Of a stretch of DNA of 64,000 nucleotides, positions 37,254 to 48,931 are shown one piece after another. The DNA is from Reticulascus tulasneorum (taxonomy: Eukaryota; Ascomycota; Sordariomycetes; Glomerellales; Reticulascaceae), in NCBI GenBank assembly GCA_001557505.1, contig LSAX01000005.1, positions 1,426,001 through 1,490,000 of the forward strand, in the 5' to 3' direction. Made by a program: the position numbers and the translations under genes. The first letter of the stretch is position 1, and each line of letters starts with the position of its first letter. A model generated the notes under the pieces. That model ran no database searches. It was not told where the DNA came from and worked only from the letters and a program-made list of their open reading frames with translations.

Positions 37254-38486
37254 ATGTACATATTGTCCAACGATTTTTGTGTGTGATGCGACGAACAAGC
37301 AGAAAGAAATTCCCAAAAAATATCCCAAACCGATATCAATGCATGCACACATTGTACAGCTAGGAGCCCAGATTTTGGAGAATTTCCACTGGTATTTCCA
37401 CAAAGGGACATTTCGAGCTAGTAAAAGCAGGTGATCAAGCGGGGGATCGGGCAGTGGAGTTGAGGCTCGGTGTACAAGCAACGCCAACAACGGGAGATCC
37501 AAGGCGCGGCAGAAGACGGGGACTGGCGTGTGGAAGATGGTCTTCAATGCATTAAGAAAGCGATCTGCATTTTAACCCAACTGTTCCATCTCAAACGATC
37601 TATCTCATCCTCCCCTGTTCAACTTTTTCGATCAGTGGTGTTGGGGTCTCTTTTCTGAATCCAGACGGGAGAGAGATATTCTTTCATAAATTCATATATA
37701 TTCAATCTTGCAAATGCAACTGGCTCTCAACCTGGAACCGCTCTGTTCTGCTCTGCTCTACATGGTGATAGCCGACAACTGCTATGTGAATCGTCCACTC
37801 GGATTAACCAACAGCTTTCGAAAAGACAGGAGACAGCCGGAACAAATAGTTCAGACCTCTGAGTTACATGATGTGGAAAGAAGGTTTGAGTATGACGAGA
37901 CAAGCATGCCAAGCTCATCCATTGGGAACCTTGATATCGGGACTCACAGCTGGTACCTCTTCTTCTGACTGGATGAGTCTCCAGATAGAAGACATGGGCA
38001 AGGCGACGGCTGAGGCATGACGTAGCAACATCCCAGTCTGACGGGTTGTGGGGAAATATCGAACCCGTAACCTTGGGAAGGGGGCCATCACGGTCCCGAG
38101 ACCGCCTGCAATGACAACTCGCCTGCAGTTTTCACAACATCAAAACCCATGACCTATTACAATCCCCACACACGACCTTGAACAAGAGAAGCTTGACAGG
38201 CTTCTGCATCCCCGTCCCCCCGTCACAGAGTAGACCAGCCACGGGCGATCAGGCGGGAAAAGCCGCGAAACGTGGGGTCCCAAAAAGCACAGTCCAGGCT
38301 TTATTGATCCCTCTGCGGCCAAGCGGGGGAACGGCGGCCCGGGCTCTGACGTGTTGCGTTTGATGGCCGTGGGTTGGGGGACGGGAGTTGCGGTGCAGGT
38401 GCCTGTTGGGCGGGTGCTGGCCGTTTTGGGAAGCTGCATTGCCATGGAGGCGGGTGCCTATGCCGTGGGTTTGCTGGGGGGAGAGG

Positions 38487-38522
38487 AGGAGAGGATGGAG
38501 AGGATGGAGAGGATGGAGAGGA
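38487..38522. repeat. GGATGGAGA minisatellite, about 4 units
   Basis: Nine-base GGATGGAGA units repeated in tandem, followed by a degenerate GTGGGTGA-type stretch. Confidence 0.8.
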
Positions 38523-38677
38523 GTGGGTGAGTGGGTGATGGTGTTGGGTGAATGGGTGGTGATGCTGTTGGGTAAAGAATGGATTATATGAGGCTTATCT
38601 AGGCGTGGATTGGTGATTGAGGGAGGAAGGTTAGACTTGTGGCTGAGATGAATAAGTCATTCATGGTAGCGGATGAT

Positions 38678-38710
38678 AGACGCTGGTCAAGACGCTGGTC
38701 AAGAAGCTGG
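38678..38710. repeat. Short direct repeat, 12-bp units
   Basis: GACGCTGGTCAA occurs twice back to back and is followed by a decayed third copy (GAAGCTGG). Confidence 0.75.
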
Positions 38711-39059
38711 CTGACAAGACCTCGGCAGTCATTCAATGGAGCCTGGTTTCCTCAATGGGTTTCTCGATTGGTGCTCCTGACTATTTGCGGTAGGGTTATG
38801 ATCACGGCAGGATCCAGCGTCACAGAGATGTACAGATGTCCTCATAGGACTGGAATAGCTCCGATAGTAACGATAAAAGAGTGCTACCCTTTTGTTCTCA
38901 AGACAACTGGCAAGGCAGATCAATTACAGGTAGAATATGGGATCACGGAGCCAGCTCAAAACTGAAACGGCACCGGACAACGAAGAGAAAATACCGCCGC
39001 AATGATCCGGACGGACTCCAGCCTCCACGGCAACCACCTTTCACCATCTCGACGCCGGG

Positions 39060-42000
39060 CTACCTATCGAGCTCTTCGAGATTATCGCACGTATCGATAG
39101 CGCTGATGGAGAGCGTGCACATGCTGAACGTGTCCCAAATCGTCCCGCAGCTGGCGCACTCGTACCGCAGGTTGCTATACCATTGCGCGGCGTCGGGACC
39201 GTCCCACGCGCACTCGGCGCCCTCCTCCGAATCGTTCAGCGAGAACCTGATCACGCAGCCGACCTTGCTGCCGTCGATTTTTACAATGTCTTTACAACCG
39301 AGATACAGTTGACCGTCCCTGCAAGAACCCCCGTGTTAGCGGCGCGCACGTGATAGGAAGCAAAGGTCCTGGTGACGATTCGTAAAGGGGCTGGAAGGCA
39401 ATAAATGAAAATAGCTTACCCGGTCCCGAACTCCGCGCCTTCTTCAAGCATCATTCTCGCTACCTGGTCGCAGCTGCCCATCATGTCCCGAGACAGGTCG
39501 CACGAAGCTGGGCATTCGATTGCATGGCCCGGATGGGGTTGTGGTTGAGGGAAGCCAGGAGGGACGGTCTCTTCCGGGGGTTGGGGGACATCCGTGGGCT
39601 CATCCGGGGGCGGATCTGTTGTGGTCGTGGGCGGCGGCGGCGGCGGGAAAAAGTCCGGAGGTGTACTGGTCGGCTTGGGGCCGCAGAACACTCCCGAGCA
39701 CAGCTTGCCGCACTCGGATGTGCAGGTCGGCCCCGGCGGGCCCGGCGAGAACGTCACAGGCGGTCCTTCTGTCACTGGCCCTCCAGGGCTTTCACCTGGA
39801 TTGCCCGGCAACGGGCAGCTTTCGTCTTGGCGCCGGAAAAGCCCGACCAGCCAGGACAACCATCGCCTCTTGGTCCCGTGGGACGAGCAGGTCTGCTCCT
39901 TCTTTTGACCGTTCCAAACCACATTCACCGCCGTACCACCGACGGCGGGGTTGAGTGTGATTTGCCGGGAGAGATCGATGATCTTTTGCTTGACTGCGCC
40001 TGGCGACTGGACACCAAGGGCCGGATTGGATCGGAGATATGCGACGAGACCGGCAACAATCGGTGCGGCTAAGCAGGAGGAAGAAACAATGTGTCAGTTC
40101 AGGGGCTATCTCATCACGTATTGCTGTCCATTAAGAGACCAAGACCAGAGGCGGGGATACTCACAGAAGGATGTTCCAACAGCCCCGTCGGGCTGTTTAA
40201 AGTAAGGGTACCCCTTCGGATACGGCAAGTTGCTTCCGGGGGCGTATACGGTCACCAGGCTTCCGCGTTGGCTTTTCTGCGTCAGCTTCCCATTCCGGTC
40301 CGAGCCTCCGACCACGATCATGTTTTTCATGAATTGGGGCTCATTGAACGACGCCGGCATCTGATAAACTTCGCCTGAGCCTTCGTCACCATTGTTCCCC
40401 GCGGCGATAACGAACATGGTTCCGTAGGCGTTCTCCATGTCCTCCATGAGCCACACTGCACGCCTGTCAGTAAAAGTCACTTGGCTCTTTTGCCATCGGG
40501 GACCGCTTCTGCGGGGGTTTCCTTACGCATGATTTGCCAGAAATGCTCATGTGCCCATCCCTCATCTATACCTTCGGATATGTTGATGACCGTGCTGAAT
40601 TTGCGCTTCCCGGCGATGTGGTTGGCAGCGGTTATGAGAGGTTCGAGCCACCTCTCCATTGGCCAGTTTTCGTCAACCTTGAGGGGTGACTGTATATGGA
40701 CGACTGTTGCCCTCCTAGCGACGCCAATAGAGCTGCCGCCAGCGAACGCCGCCACAAGTGTCCCGTGTTCCTTCGCATCAGGTAAGTCGACGCCGTACTT
40801 CCTCGCCGGTATGCTCTCCAGCGTCCCGGGGAACTCCTACATGGGGCAGAACAGTCAGCACGGATGGCGCACGGGAATCAAGGGGGGAGGTTTCCCCGTC
40901 ACGTACGGAAGTCTGCTCGAAGCCATCATCGAGGACATAGATCGTCTGACCAAAGCCTTGGGTGTCGTCAAAGTAATACGTCCACATGTTGTTAGCTGGG
41001 TCGTGGTCTCCATCCTTTGCATTGAATGCCACGTCTTTCGGAATGGACACTTGCGACAGATGCCAGTTGCTAGTCGTCTCGGAGTCTGAGGCTCTCTTCC
41101 TGAGGACAGGAGGTGGGAGACTGGTGTCGTTCGCGCTGCCACTGACGGCTCGTTTCTTCCCTTTGGTGGGACCATCTTCCTGCCTTTCTCGCTCTAAAAT
41201 GTCCTCCTTGAAGCGGTACGCCACCTTGATCTGAGAGGAGGGCATGAACTGCGTTAGCAAGGCACGACCCGGCTCCCCAGGTTGGAGGGGAAAGGTCAAC
41301 TCACCTCTGGGACGTCATTTCTGAAGTGTTGCAGCGCATTCGGTCCCATGTGATAGACGTAGAAGAAGGCCGTGAATCCCAGATGCTCGGCCCTGAATTC
41401 CTCCCAGCGCATGTCAAGGAAGGCACCCAGATATTGCTTACGCTCCCGGAGGAGCGCCCGGATTCTCTCAATATCGGAGAATTTCCGTGGGTCCCTCGGC
41501 AAGATGATGCCATCGGGGCCATCCTGTTCGCAGTTCCACCAAATCTGCTCCCTTGAGCGCAAGACAGGGGGTGTCGGCGCCAGCGTGCACGCGGCGCCCG
41601 TAGTCGTCGATGAGGCATCTTTGAAGTTGCACCCGGTGACAGTTGCGCAGGTTGACTTGACCTGCGTCGCCGTCGTTCGGGTGATCTCATCGGACACGGT
41701 GGTGCCGAACGAGCTGGTGGTCATGCAGAGCGAGGCCGTGGTTGGCGTGCAGTCGGCGGGTTTGGGGGGGAACGTCGGCTTGCCTCCGGGGCCGATGCTG
41801 TGGCACCACCGTTAGTCAGCCTTAACAGCCGGGACGACGAGTAGCAATAAACGCCAACTTACGTGATCTTGGGCCAGGGTGGCAGGTTGCCCGAGATCCG
41901 AATGTTCGGCGGCAACTTGATCTTGTCAATCGGCGGCGGTCCAGGTCCCCAGATCCCCCTGGGCAGCTCCCATTCCCACCCACCGATATTGATGCCCTCC

Positions 42001-45000
42001 CACTTGATGCAGATCTGTTTTAAACCCGGCATATCAGTAACCGTGACGTCAACCGCCAGTTCATGTTGGGGAATAACTCACGCCGAAGAACCACAGCTTA
42101 CAGCTGCTCTTGTGTTTCGGCCCATCCCCGTCATCGTCGTCGCCTTCGTCGGGCACATCCTCTGACACGGGCCGCAGCTCCCACAATGGCGGCCAAGGCG
42201 TCGGCTGCGTCCCTTCTGTAGTCGTGGTCGCGATGAAAGCTGAGCAGCCCACACTGAGGGTGGCTGTCGTCGACGCCGTGAAGGTGCGCACCTCGGTCGC
42301 AGGACACGTGAAAGGGATGGTTGTGGTGCCCTGGCAGAACAATCTAAAAACGCCCACGTCAAGAGTGAGCGGGTTGGCACAGTTGGCCGTGATGGGGTTG
42401 ACCGTGCGCGGAGGGTTGAAAGTCATGGTCGTGGGACCGACGGTGACGACAGTGACGAACGCGGTTATCACGGTTGCGGTGCCGTAGCCGTCCAAGACTG
42501 GTGGAGGCGAGGGATCGCCAGTGGGGGGGCTGGTGGGATTTCCTTGCCAGGACGTGGATGGGCCGTTTCCAGGTGTTGTCTGCCATGGGTTTCTGCTCGA
42601 GGACCAGCTTCCCGGTGGTCCGTTCGTTATGACGGGCCACGGTGGGAGTGTGAGAGTCCTGGTCTGGACTACTCCGCCAGGGCCGGTGATGGTTGTGACA
42701 ACAGGTGCCAAGTCGATGCTATAGGTCGCCCTGAAAGAGCCGCTCGTTTGCCCCCTTGTTACGTTGACGTTGGAGTACGGCATCGAGTTCGTAACGATGG
42801 GCGGTACTCGGACAACAATGGTTGTGGTGGTTCCCGGCGCTACCTCCAAAGATGTGGTGTAGGGAGGTACCCTGATCGTGGTGGTAGAAGATAGAGATCT
42901 CGGTGGCAGCACAAAGATGCAGGGTGCTGAGCACTGGGCGGGTATTCCGGTGTAGACGTCGGGGGCAAGGTAAACAACTTTGAAACTGCAGAAGCTGTTA
43001 ATATCTCGAAAATGGGGCGAACGGAAAGTCTGGAATGGCTCACCCATCCCATTCGTCGTCCGTGAAGCTCTGAAGATCGAGGGCCCAGTCAATGGTACCG
43101 GCGAACTTCTCGTTGGCCCAAAGGCCCCTGCGCCGGTTCTTGGTCGTATCGGTCATGTAAGCCACCCACTCGGTCTCAGCGTACACCAGGATGTCCGAAT
43201 CCGACTCCGAGTCATAGTACGAGTCGATGGACACGTCCCCGTCCTGGATGATGCTGTCGATCTCGGCGTTGGAGATGTACCCGGCAGTGTCGGTGCATTT
43301 GCCCTTGGCCGCGTTGGAGTTGAGCCTGTCACCGGTGAAGGTGCACATGGGGCCCTTGCAGCCGGCCTGGGACATCTTAAAGCTGCGGCCGTAGCTGGAC
43401 TCGCCGACGAAGATGATGTTGGTGTTGACGCCAGCCTTGGTTACTTCAGACGGACAGTTGGTCAGTCATACATACATTGTATCTACTTTATGCGGAGTTT
43501 AGATGGGTAAATGTGTTTTACTTACTCATAGAAAGGGCAATTTTCGTTTCCGTCAAGTTAACTATTCACGTAGTATCACTCCGGTCAGCCACAAGCACTA
43601 AAAGAAATGGCAAACACACGTCGATCCGGGTGTCTTACCATGGCTTCGGAGGCAGTCCCCGGCCGGGCAGCCCTCGATAGAGTACTTGTTGCCGGCATCC
43701 CATTGACCTGTATCGGTGAAAGCAAATTAGTAAGCAAGAGTCCGTTCACAGCATAGGGCTCGGCAAGTGGTACTTACCGTGAAGATCATAGGTCATGAAG
43801 ACAATGTAGTCTAACAGTTTAGCCATCTTATCAATTGGAAAAGCCTTGAGATACCAGAAGCTCGACGGCGCCGCGATGGACAGACTCTTCCGGAACAGAG
43901 TCCCAGTGGGCAAATGCGACCTCATGACAGTCAGAAACCTAAGGTAATTTACCCCATCCTCAGGCTTGCCCGGCGGCGTGCCAGGAATGTCCATAGCACC
44001 CGGATATTCCCAGTCGAAATCAACACCGTCCAGCCCTTCTTCCAAGACGAATTTGGCAACGTTGGCGGCGAAGGTAGCACGGTTCTGCGGGCTCATGGCC
44101 TGTCGGAGGAGATCGTACGTCCCAGGTTCTGTCGAGTACCCCCAGCCGCCGAAGGAGATGATGCGCTTGACATCCAGGTTCATGAATGCTTCCCATTGGT
44201 TATAAGGGTCGTCAATCCGCACCGTCCAGTCGCCCGTGTTGATGGCCGCGAAGGCCCAGTGGACGTGCGTATAAGGGTCGCCGCCGCCCTCGCTGCGACC
44301 CAGTCGGCCCGCAGTCTCGGCCTTCATCCATAGGCATTCGCGGTCGAAATTCCACGACTCGTAGTAGCCCACGCGCTGGAAGAGCAAAGGGCCCTCCGCA
44401 TTGTTCTTTATGTCGGTGCCGCAGCTCGAGATGCAGCCGTTGGCGAGCCCGGATGTGCCTGGGTTACCGAGGGGAGCCGGCTTTTCTGCGCAGAAGTCGC
44501 CGTTGATGCCACACTGGCCCCAGACGTTGCAGCAGGCCTTAAGTGGGCACAAGTTCATATTGGTTAGGTCGTCGTCATTCTCGACATACTCCGAGTTTGA
44601 GTCGGGCTTCGTAGGCCCGCAGACGGCGTCCTTGTTCGGGTACGGCATGGGCCGTCTGTTTTGTTCCAGGATACGTCAGCACTGAAAGAATCGTGATCGC
44701 TCATTCTCGGTTCATGAGCAGCGGGACCGGGGAAAACTTACTTGCCCTCAGACAAACAGATGTTACTGTCGAGCAACAATCTACCGCACCCGTACCAACC
44801 CCAGGTCTTCCCATTGTTAAACTTCTCGATATCCTGTATCTTGAGTCCATTGCTTGTCGCGATTGAATCGCAGTTGTCGCCGCTAACAACGTGGTAGGTT
44901 GCGCATATGCCATCGGGCCCCTGCCGTGGAATGAGCTTGTTCCCGTCATAATGCCACTGGTGCTCTGCACGAGCGGCTCCAGGCAGGCCACCAGAACCAC

Positions 45001-46045
45001 GGCGGGAAAAGCGGGACAGAATTGTGCTGTTGACGAAAGTTTCATTGGTCGGCGGGTTGGTCAAGTTGTAGGGCGACTGCCATATAGGCAAGCCGACAGA
45101 GTCGGTCGTTGTCTCAAAGCCGGTCACGCACGCCGACTGATTCCACAACTGCAAGGCGTTCTGCACGGCTGTGATATCCGCGGCGGCACTCACAGCTATA
45201 CCAAACGTATGATCTAGCGTCCGCCCGGCTCCGCAAATTTGAGCAATGATCGTCGCGGCCGAGCCGCCACCGGCTTTGATATGTCCTTGCATGGCTTGGA
45301 TGGCGGACGACACGGTACCGCGCCCGAAGCCAGCCCCGATATATAGTCCTGCAATGACACCATCAACATAGCTGAGCATCAGAGGCGCTTCGCAGTCCGA
45401 CGCAAAGTGCTGCTCCAACGCTTCCAGTGCAGAAGTGATGCCGATTTCTTTGCCCGCTGCGCGACCGTCCGTTGCCAGCTGAATGGTGGCTGTCGTCTGA
45501 ACAGCAGACGCCACACATGCATTGCCAGCGATAGCGTCCCTCTTGGCAAGGGTAGAAACTTGTCTCCTTTTGCTGGACAGCAAATTGGTGGTTTCGCTGC
45601 GGCCGCTCCCAGCTCCGAGCGAGCAAACCCGCAGCTTGGTTGGTGTCGTTGGGTCCGCGACAGGGTTGTAGATAGCGAAATCAAAGAGCAGAGGTTCCTT
45701 GCAGCTCGAAAGTTGGTCCATGGACGTGTACGTCGTCCAGCTGTAAGGCTCCGTCGGAGCCGTCGAGCAAGCCACCGGGCAGCTGTGGAGCTCCGGGTAG
45801 TAAGACCCCGGCTTATCAGTGTATTCAAGCAACTCCTCATCGCTCATGTTGAGGTAGTCGGGTATGACCTCCACTTCCGATGGAGGCCTGGCCTCCTGTC
45901 TGGTGGGCAGCCTTGGCACCCGGGCCATATTGATGGCAGCAACGGGGTGGACATCTGCAGCCAGTACATTCAGCATATTCAGAGCCCAAAGCAATGCCAC
46001 TGCCGTGGCAGCGATGCCACCACGGACGCCGGTGTGGCCTCCCAT
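39060..46045 (-). CDS. Killer-toxin-like subgroup C chitinase fused to a subtilisin-like serine protease
   Basis: Thirteen exons give 2022 residues with phase kept at every junction; introns: 44656-44741, 43708-43777, 43562-43638, 43444-43525, 42986-43043, 42015-42081, 41798-41862, 41231-41304, 40837-40906, 40456-40526, 40069-40164, 39319-39419. Order: signal peptide (about 9-30), an N-terminal region typical of this subgroup, one LysM (381-435), chitin-binding type 1 (CPLKACCNVWGQCG, 471-490), GH18 (529-895) with intact DGVDFDWE (Glu651), a Thr/Pro-rich section ending in CKLWFFGICIKWEG, then a subtilase with Asp1513 (YVLDDGF), His1544 (EHGTLVAAF), oxyanion Asn1644 (AAGNN) and Ser1719 (GTSFSAP), then a Pro-rich and Cys-rich tail. 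Chitin binding and cleavage are expected; the protease substrate is unknown. KR pairs at 1438-1439 and 1457-1458 lie between the enzymes. Secreted. Two separate genes is the alternative, but no internal start, stop or promoter-like gap supports it. Confidence 0.85.
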
Positions 46046-48931
46046 CTCTAACAATAACAATCTCTGTTGTTAAATATTTGGATTTGGAAAGAACGAACAG
46101 GATCGTCCAACACAACCTACACCCGCAACATGGATGCGCTGCTCTGGAGAAGACGGGTAACAAGAACAATAGATGTAGACTGGAATAGTAGACGTCGATA
46201 ACACGAGTAACTGCTTATATTTGAGAGTAAGTTGATATCAACTCCTAATGCCAAATAGCAACGATATGATACTAGGATCCGCTCGAAGACCAACCTGCTA
46301 GTCCAACTGACGCCTGACTTCCGCGCCGCTTTGACATCGTCGTTCTACTTTTACCTCGCATAAGCTTACCGTCGCCACACGCTTGTTCCTTGCGGGAGTT
46401 TGTGAATTCCTGGAAATGCGCGCTCATGGAGAAAGGGGATAAGGCGAGGGGATCGGCATCCTTGCCTTGCACATGTCCAATATATCGGACGGCATGGATC
46501 CTTCAGTTCTGTGTAACGAGTCATTTGGGTTGTAATCTGATCCTGCTGCCTTCCTGGCCATCACGATCTAGTCCCGTTTGGCGGCTTGGTGTTGCCACCA
46601 CGAGGTGTGGTATTGTGGTTAGGTGACATGGATCCAAACTTCCCAAGATGCTGCCCCGGTTACCAAGGCGATCAGTCACTGCCTGCTTGGCCTCAAAAGG
46701 CCCGAATAATTTATCCTACTATATCAATGGCGCGGATCCCACCCCTTTGAACTGGCTCCCGGTCGATGGGTTGCTCCGATCCTTTCTGTCGGCTCCGGCT
46801 CGAGGCTATGATTCGATGGCTCGGAGTTGAAAAGCGAAGGAAGGACGTGACAAGCAACAGCTTCCAGGAACCAGGGCTCGGCAAACATGATTCGCAATTC
46901 GTTCTAGAACCTTTTTTTTGCTTTTATTTATTAGAGTAGCTCACAGTCCAGATTCTGTTGACAGGGGTAGTAGCAAAGTGGTGAACACAACCGGAGCCGA
47001 AATCTTCACCTGACCGGGCCGTAACGGACAAATACGACGCCGCTTCGAGTGACTTTATCTGGTGCAGCCATGGTACTCCGTATATTAACATACAAGGCAG
47101 ATGCTTTGCCAAGGCGAGGATCGCGGATGGTTTGGCGGAAGCAGCGGCAAATGTAAAAGTTTGTGGTACATGTAATGCAGCCAGCGTATACGGAGTTTAA
47201 TAATAGCATCAGCTTTAAACTAATTTCTCGAGTCTAACAGGGGCCCTTGTATTTGCCTGTTTCTCTAATACTACGTAGCGATTTGGCAGCTTTTCTGGCA
47301 GTAATTATTGAGTACAAATCAAGCCTACCGACGACGAGCATAACGTGTGAATGTTAAAGATGATATCTTGGCGAATCCTTGGATGGATTGCGTTTACGAA
47401 GGATCTATATCTTGTCAAGGATCATTTAGTTGCCGCTTGGTTGCCTTTGGGGGTGGAATTCCACGTTTTGTTTGGAAAGGGGGGTTGGAGGATGGCGGGG
47501 TGGGCTCCTTTGGCCATCTTAAAGTCCGTAGGTTGTCATATAAAGGCCGGCCACGCATTGTCTTCGATTCCACTTGATCTCCGATGCTTCTTCGGCCAAG
47601 GGTCATTACCATTACACGTAGGTCGTGTGTTCCCAGAATTGCTTCATTCATTCTCGCATGGAGTATAGGTCTTTGCCTTCCTTTCCCCAATTGTATCTCT
47701 GAGTTATACTACTTATATTCTGCACTGGCTACACTACATCTCTAGCAGGATGCTCAACCCTTCAACGAGGGCACGACCAGTCCGCCAAGTCAACGCTCTG
47801 CAAGGTCACTCGGAATCTGTTTTGGACACATAGCGGTGTGGCTGACCTAATTCCTTGTAACTTTGTTATGGTCTCCTATCTTCTTTTGTTGCGGCGGCCC
47901 TGAATCCAATTAGGGTTCTGGGGTTCCATGGCCTTGAAACCGACCCGTGTTATGCGGCAAGGCGTACGGGCCGGCAAACCCCCCGAAGATGTACTTGTCT
48001 CGGGGGTGTTTTGGCCTGCCGGTACTTGAGGGTTTAGGCTGTCAAAAACGGCATGTCAGACGGTGAGACAGAGATTCTGGAAGCCTCTGCTGTATTTCAC
48101 AGATGTAGAGCAGAAATCCATACAGGTAAATGGTATTCTTCAATCGTAGTACAGAGTGCAAGCAGGGTAGTTTCAATCTTGATGACACCGAGATGAAATC
48201 TTGATCTTCTGGCCATGGAATGGCGCTGACGATGGAGAGATCTCGGCGCTTATTCACCACCCGGAGTGAAACATTCCCGCTGTGTAAGCGCCACACAAAT
48301 AATCCAGATCCAAGACATGGCGAGGGGTTGTGATCTCCTGATACCCCGTCATGCCCTCGCTTTTGCGAGGCATCCCAGTCACGGCCGTCAGCGAATGATC
48401 ACCAGACCCGCACGAAACGTGAAATCGAAAGCTGGATATAGGTATCTTTGTGGCGCTTTTGTCGCGGGCACCCAGGAACAACTGCTCCAAAGAGCTCGCT
48501 GCTGACAAAGGTTGCCAAGTTTCCATTTGCCAGACAAGCGGCCGTACCGGAAACGGTTAACTTAATGAAGCAGCAGGAAAAGAAAAAGACCCACAACTAG
48601 TCCGTAATAAGGTAGGTAATCTGCATTTTCTGGGAATTCCCAGGGCGCACTTACGGAATCACTCGCCACGATTCTCGGGGCTGGTGAGGCTGTGCACTGC
48701 GGGAAATCATCGGGATTCGTCACCCTCGTCAGGCACCAGAAAGGTCACCAACATCGAATCCTCGGACCTAGCCACACTTCCTGCATTTCTATTTTAACGT
48801 CGCAACGTCATTTCACGATCGTCCACGCGTCTCTGCTTCATTTTCTCTCCATCGCATCCCTCTTGGAAGCCTCCCCGTGCTTGTCCAACAACAAACAAAT
48901 ACATTGCTGCTCTGACTGAGACTTGCCCAGC
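46046..48931. promoter_or_regulatory. Divergent intergenic region between chitinase-subtilase and myosin-I genes
   Basis: About 2.9 kb with no supported gene, holding both promoters. A T-rich tract lies near 46911-46930. The longest frames (about 90-105 codons near 47,350 and 48,250) have no motif and no coding-like codon use. Confidence 0.45.

Larger units (their letters stand above)
37254..39059. other. Intergenic region between NoxA and the chitinase-subtilase gene
   Basis: About 1.8 kb where two convergent genes end. It contains a GGATGGAGA minisatellite and a short 12-bp direct repeat, but no frame with a recognisable motif. Confidence 0.45.

Noticed and set aside
38487..38522. CRISPR-like direct repeats
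   Set aside because: The units are only nine bases in direct tandem with no spacers: a minisatellite in a eukaryote.
39060..41304. Subtilase section as a separate gene
   Set aside because: No start codon with signal peptide precedes it, exons join in phase to the chitinase section, and the gap is only a 74-bp intron.
47351..47668. 105-codon plus-strand frame with several hydrophobic residues
   Set aside because: No domain, no signal peptide pattern, codon use like the surrounding non-coding DNA.
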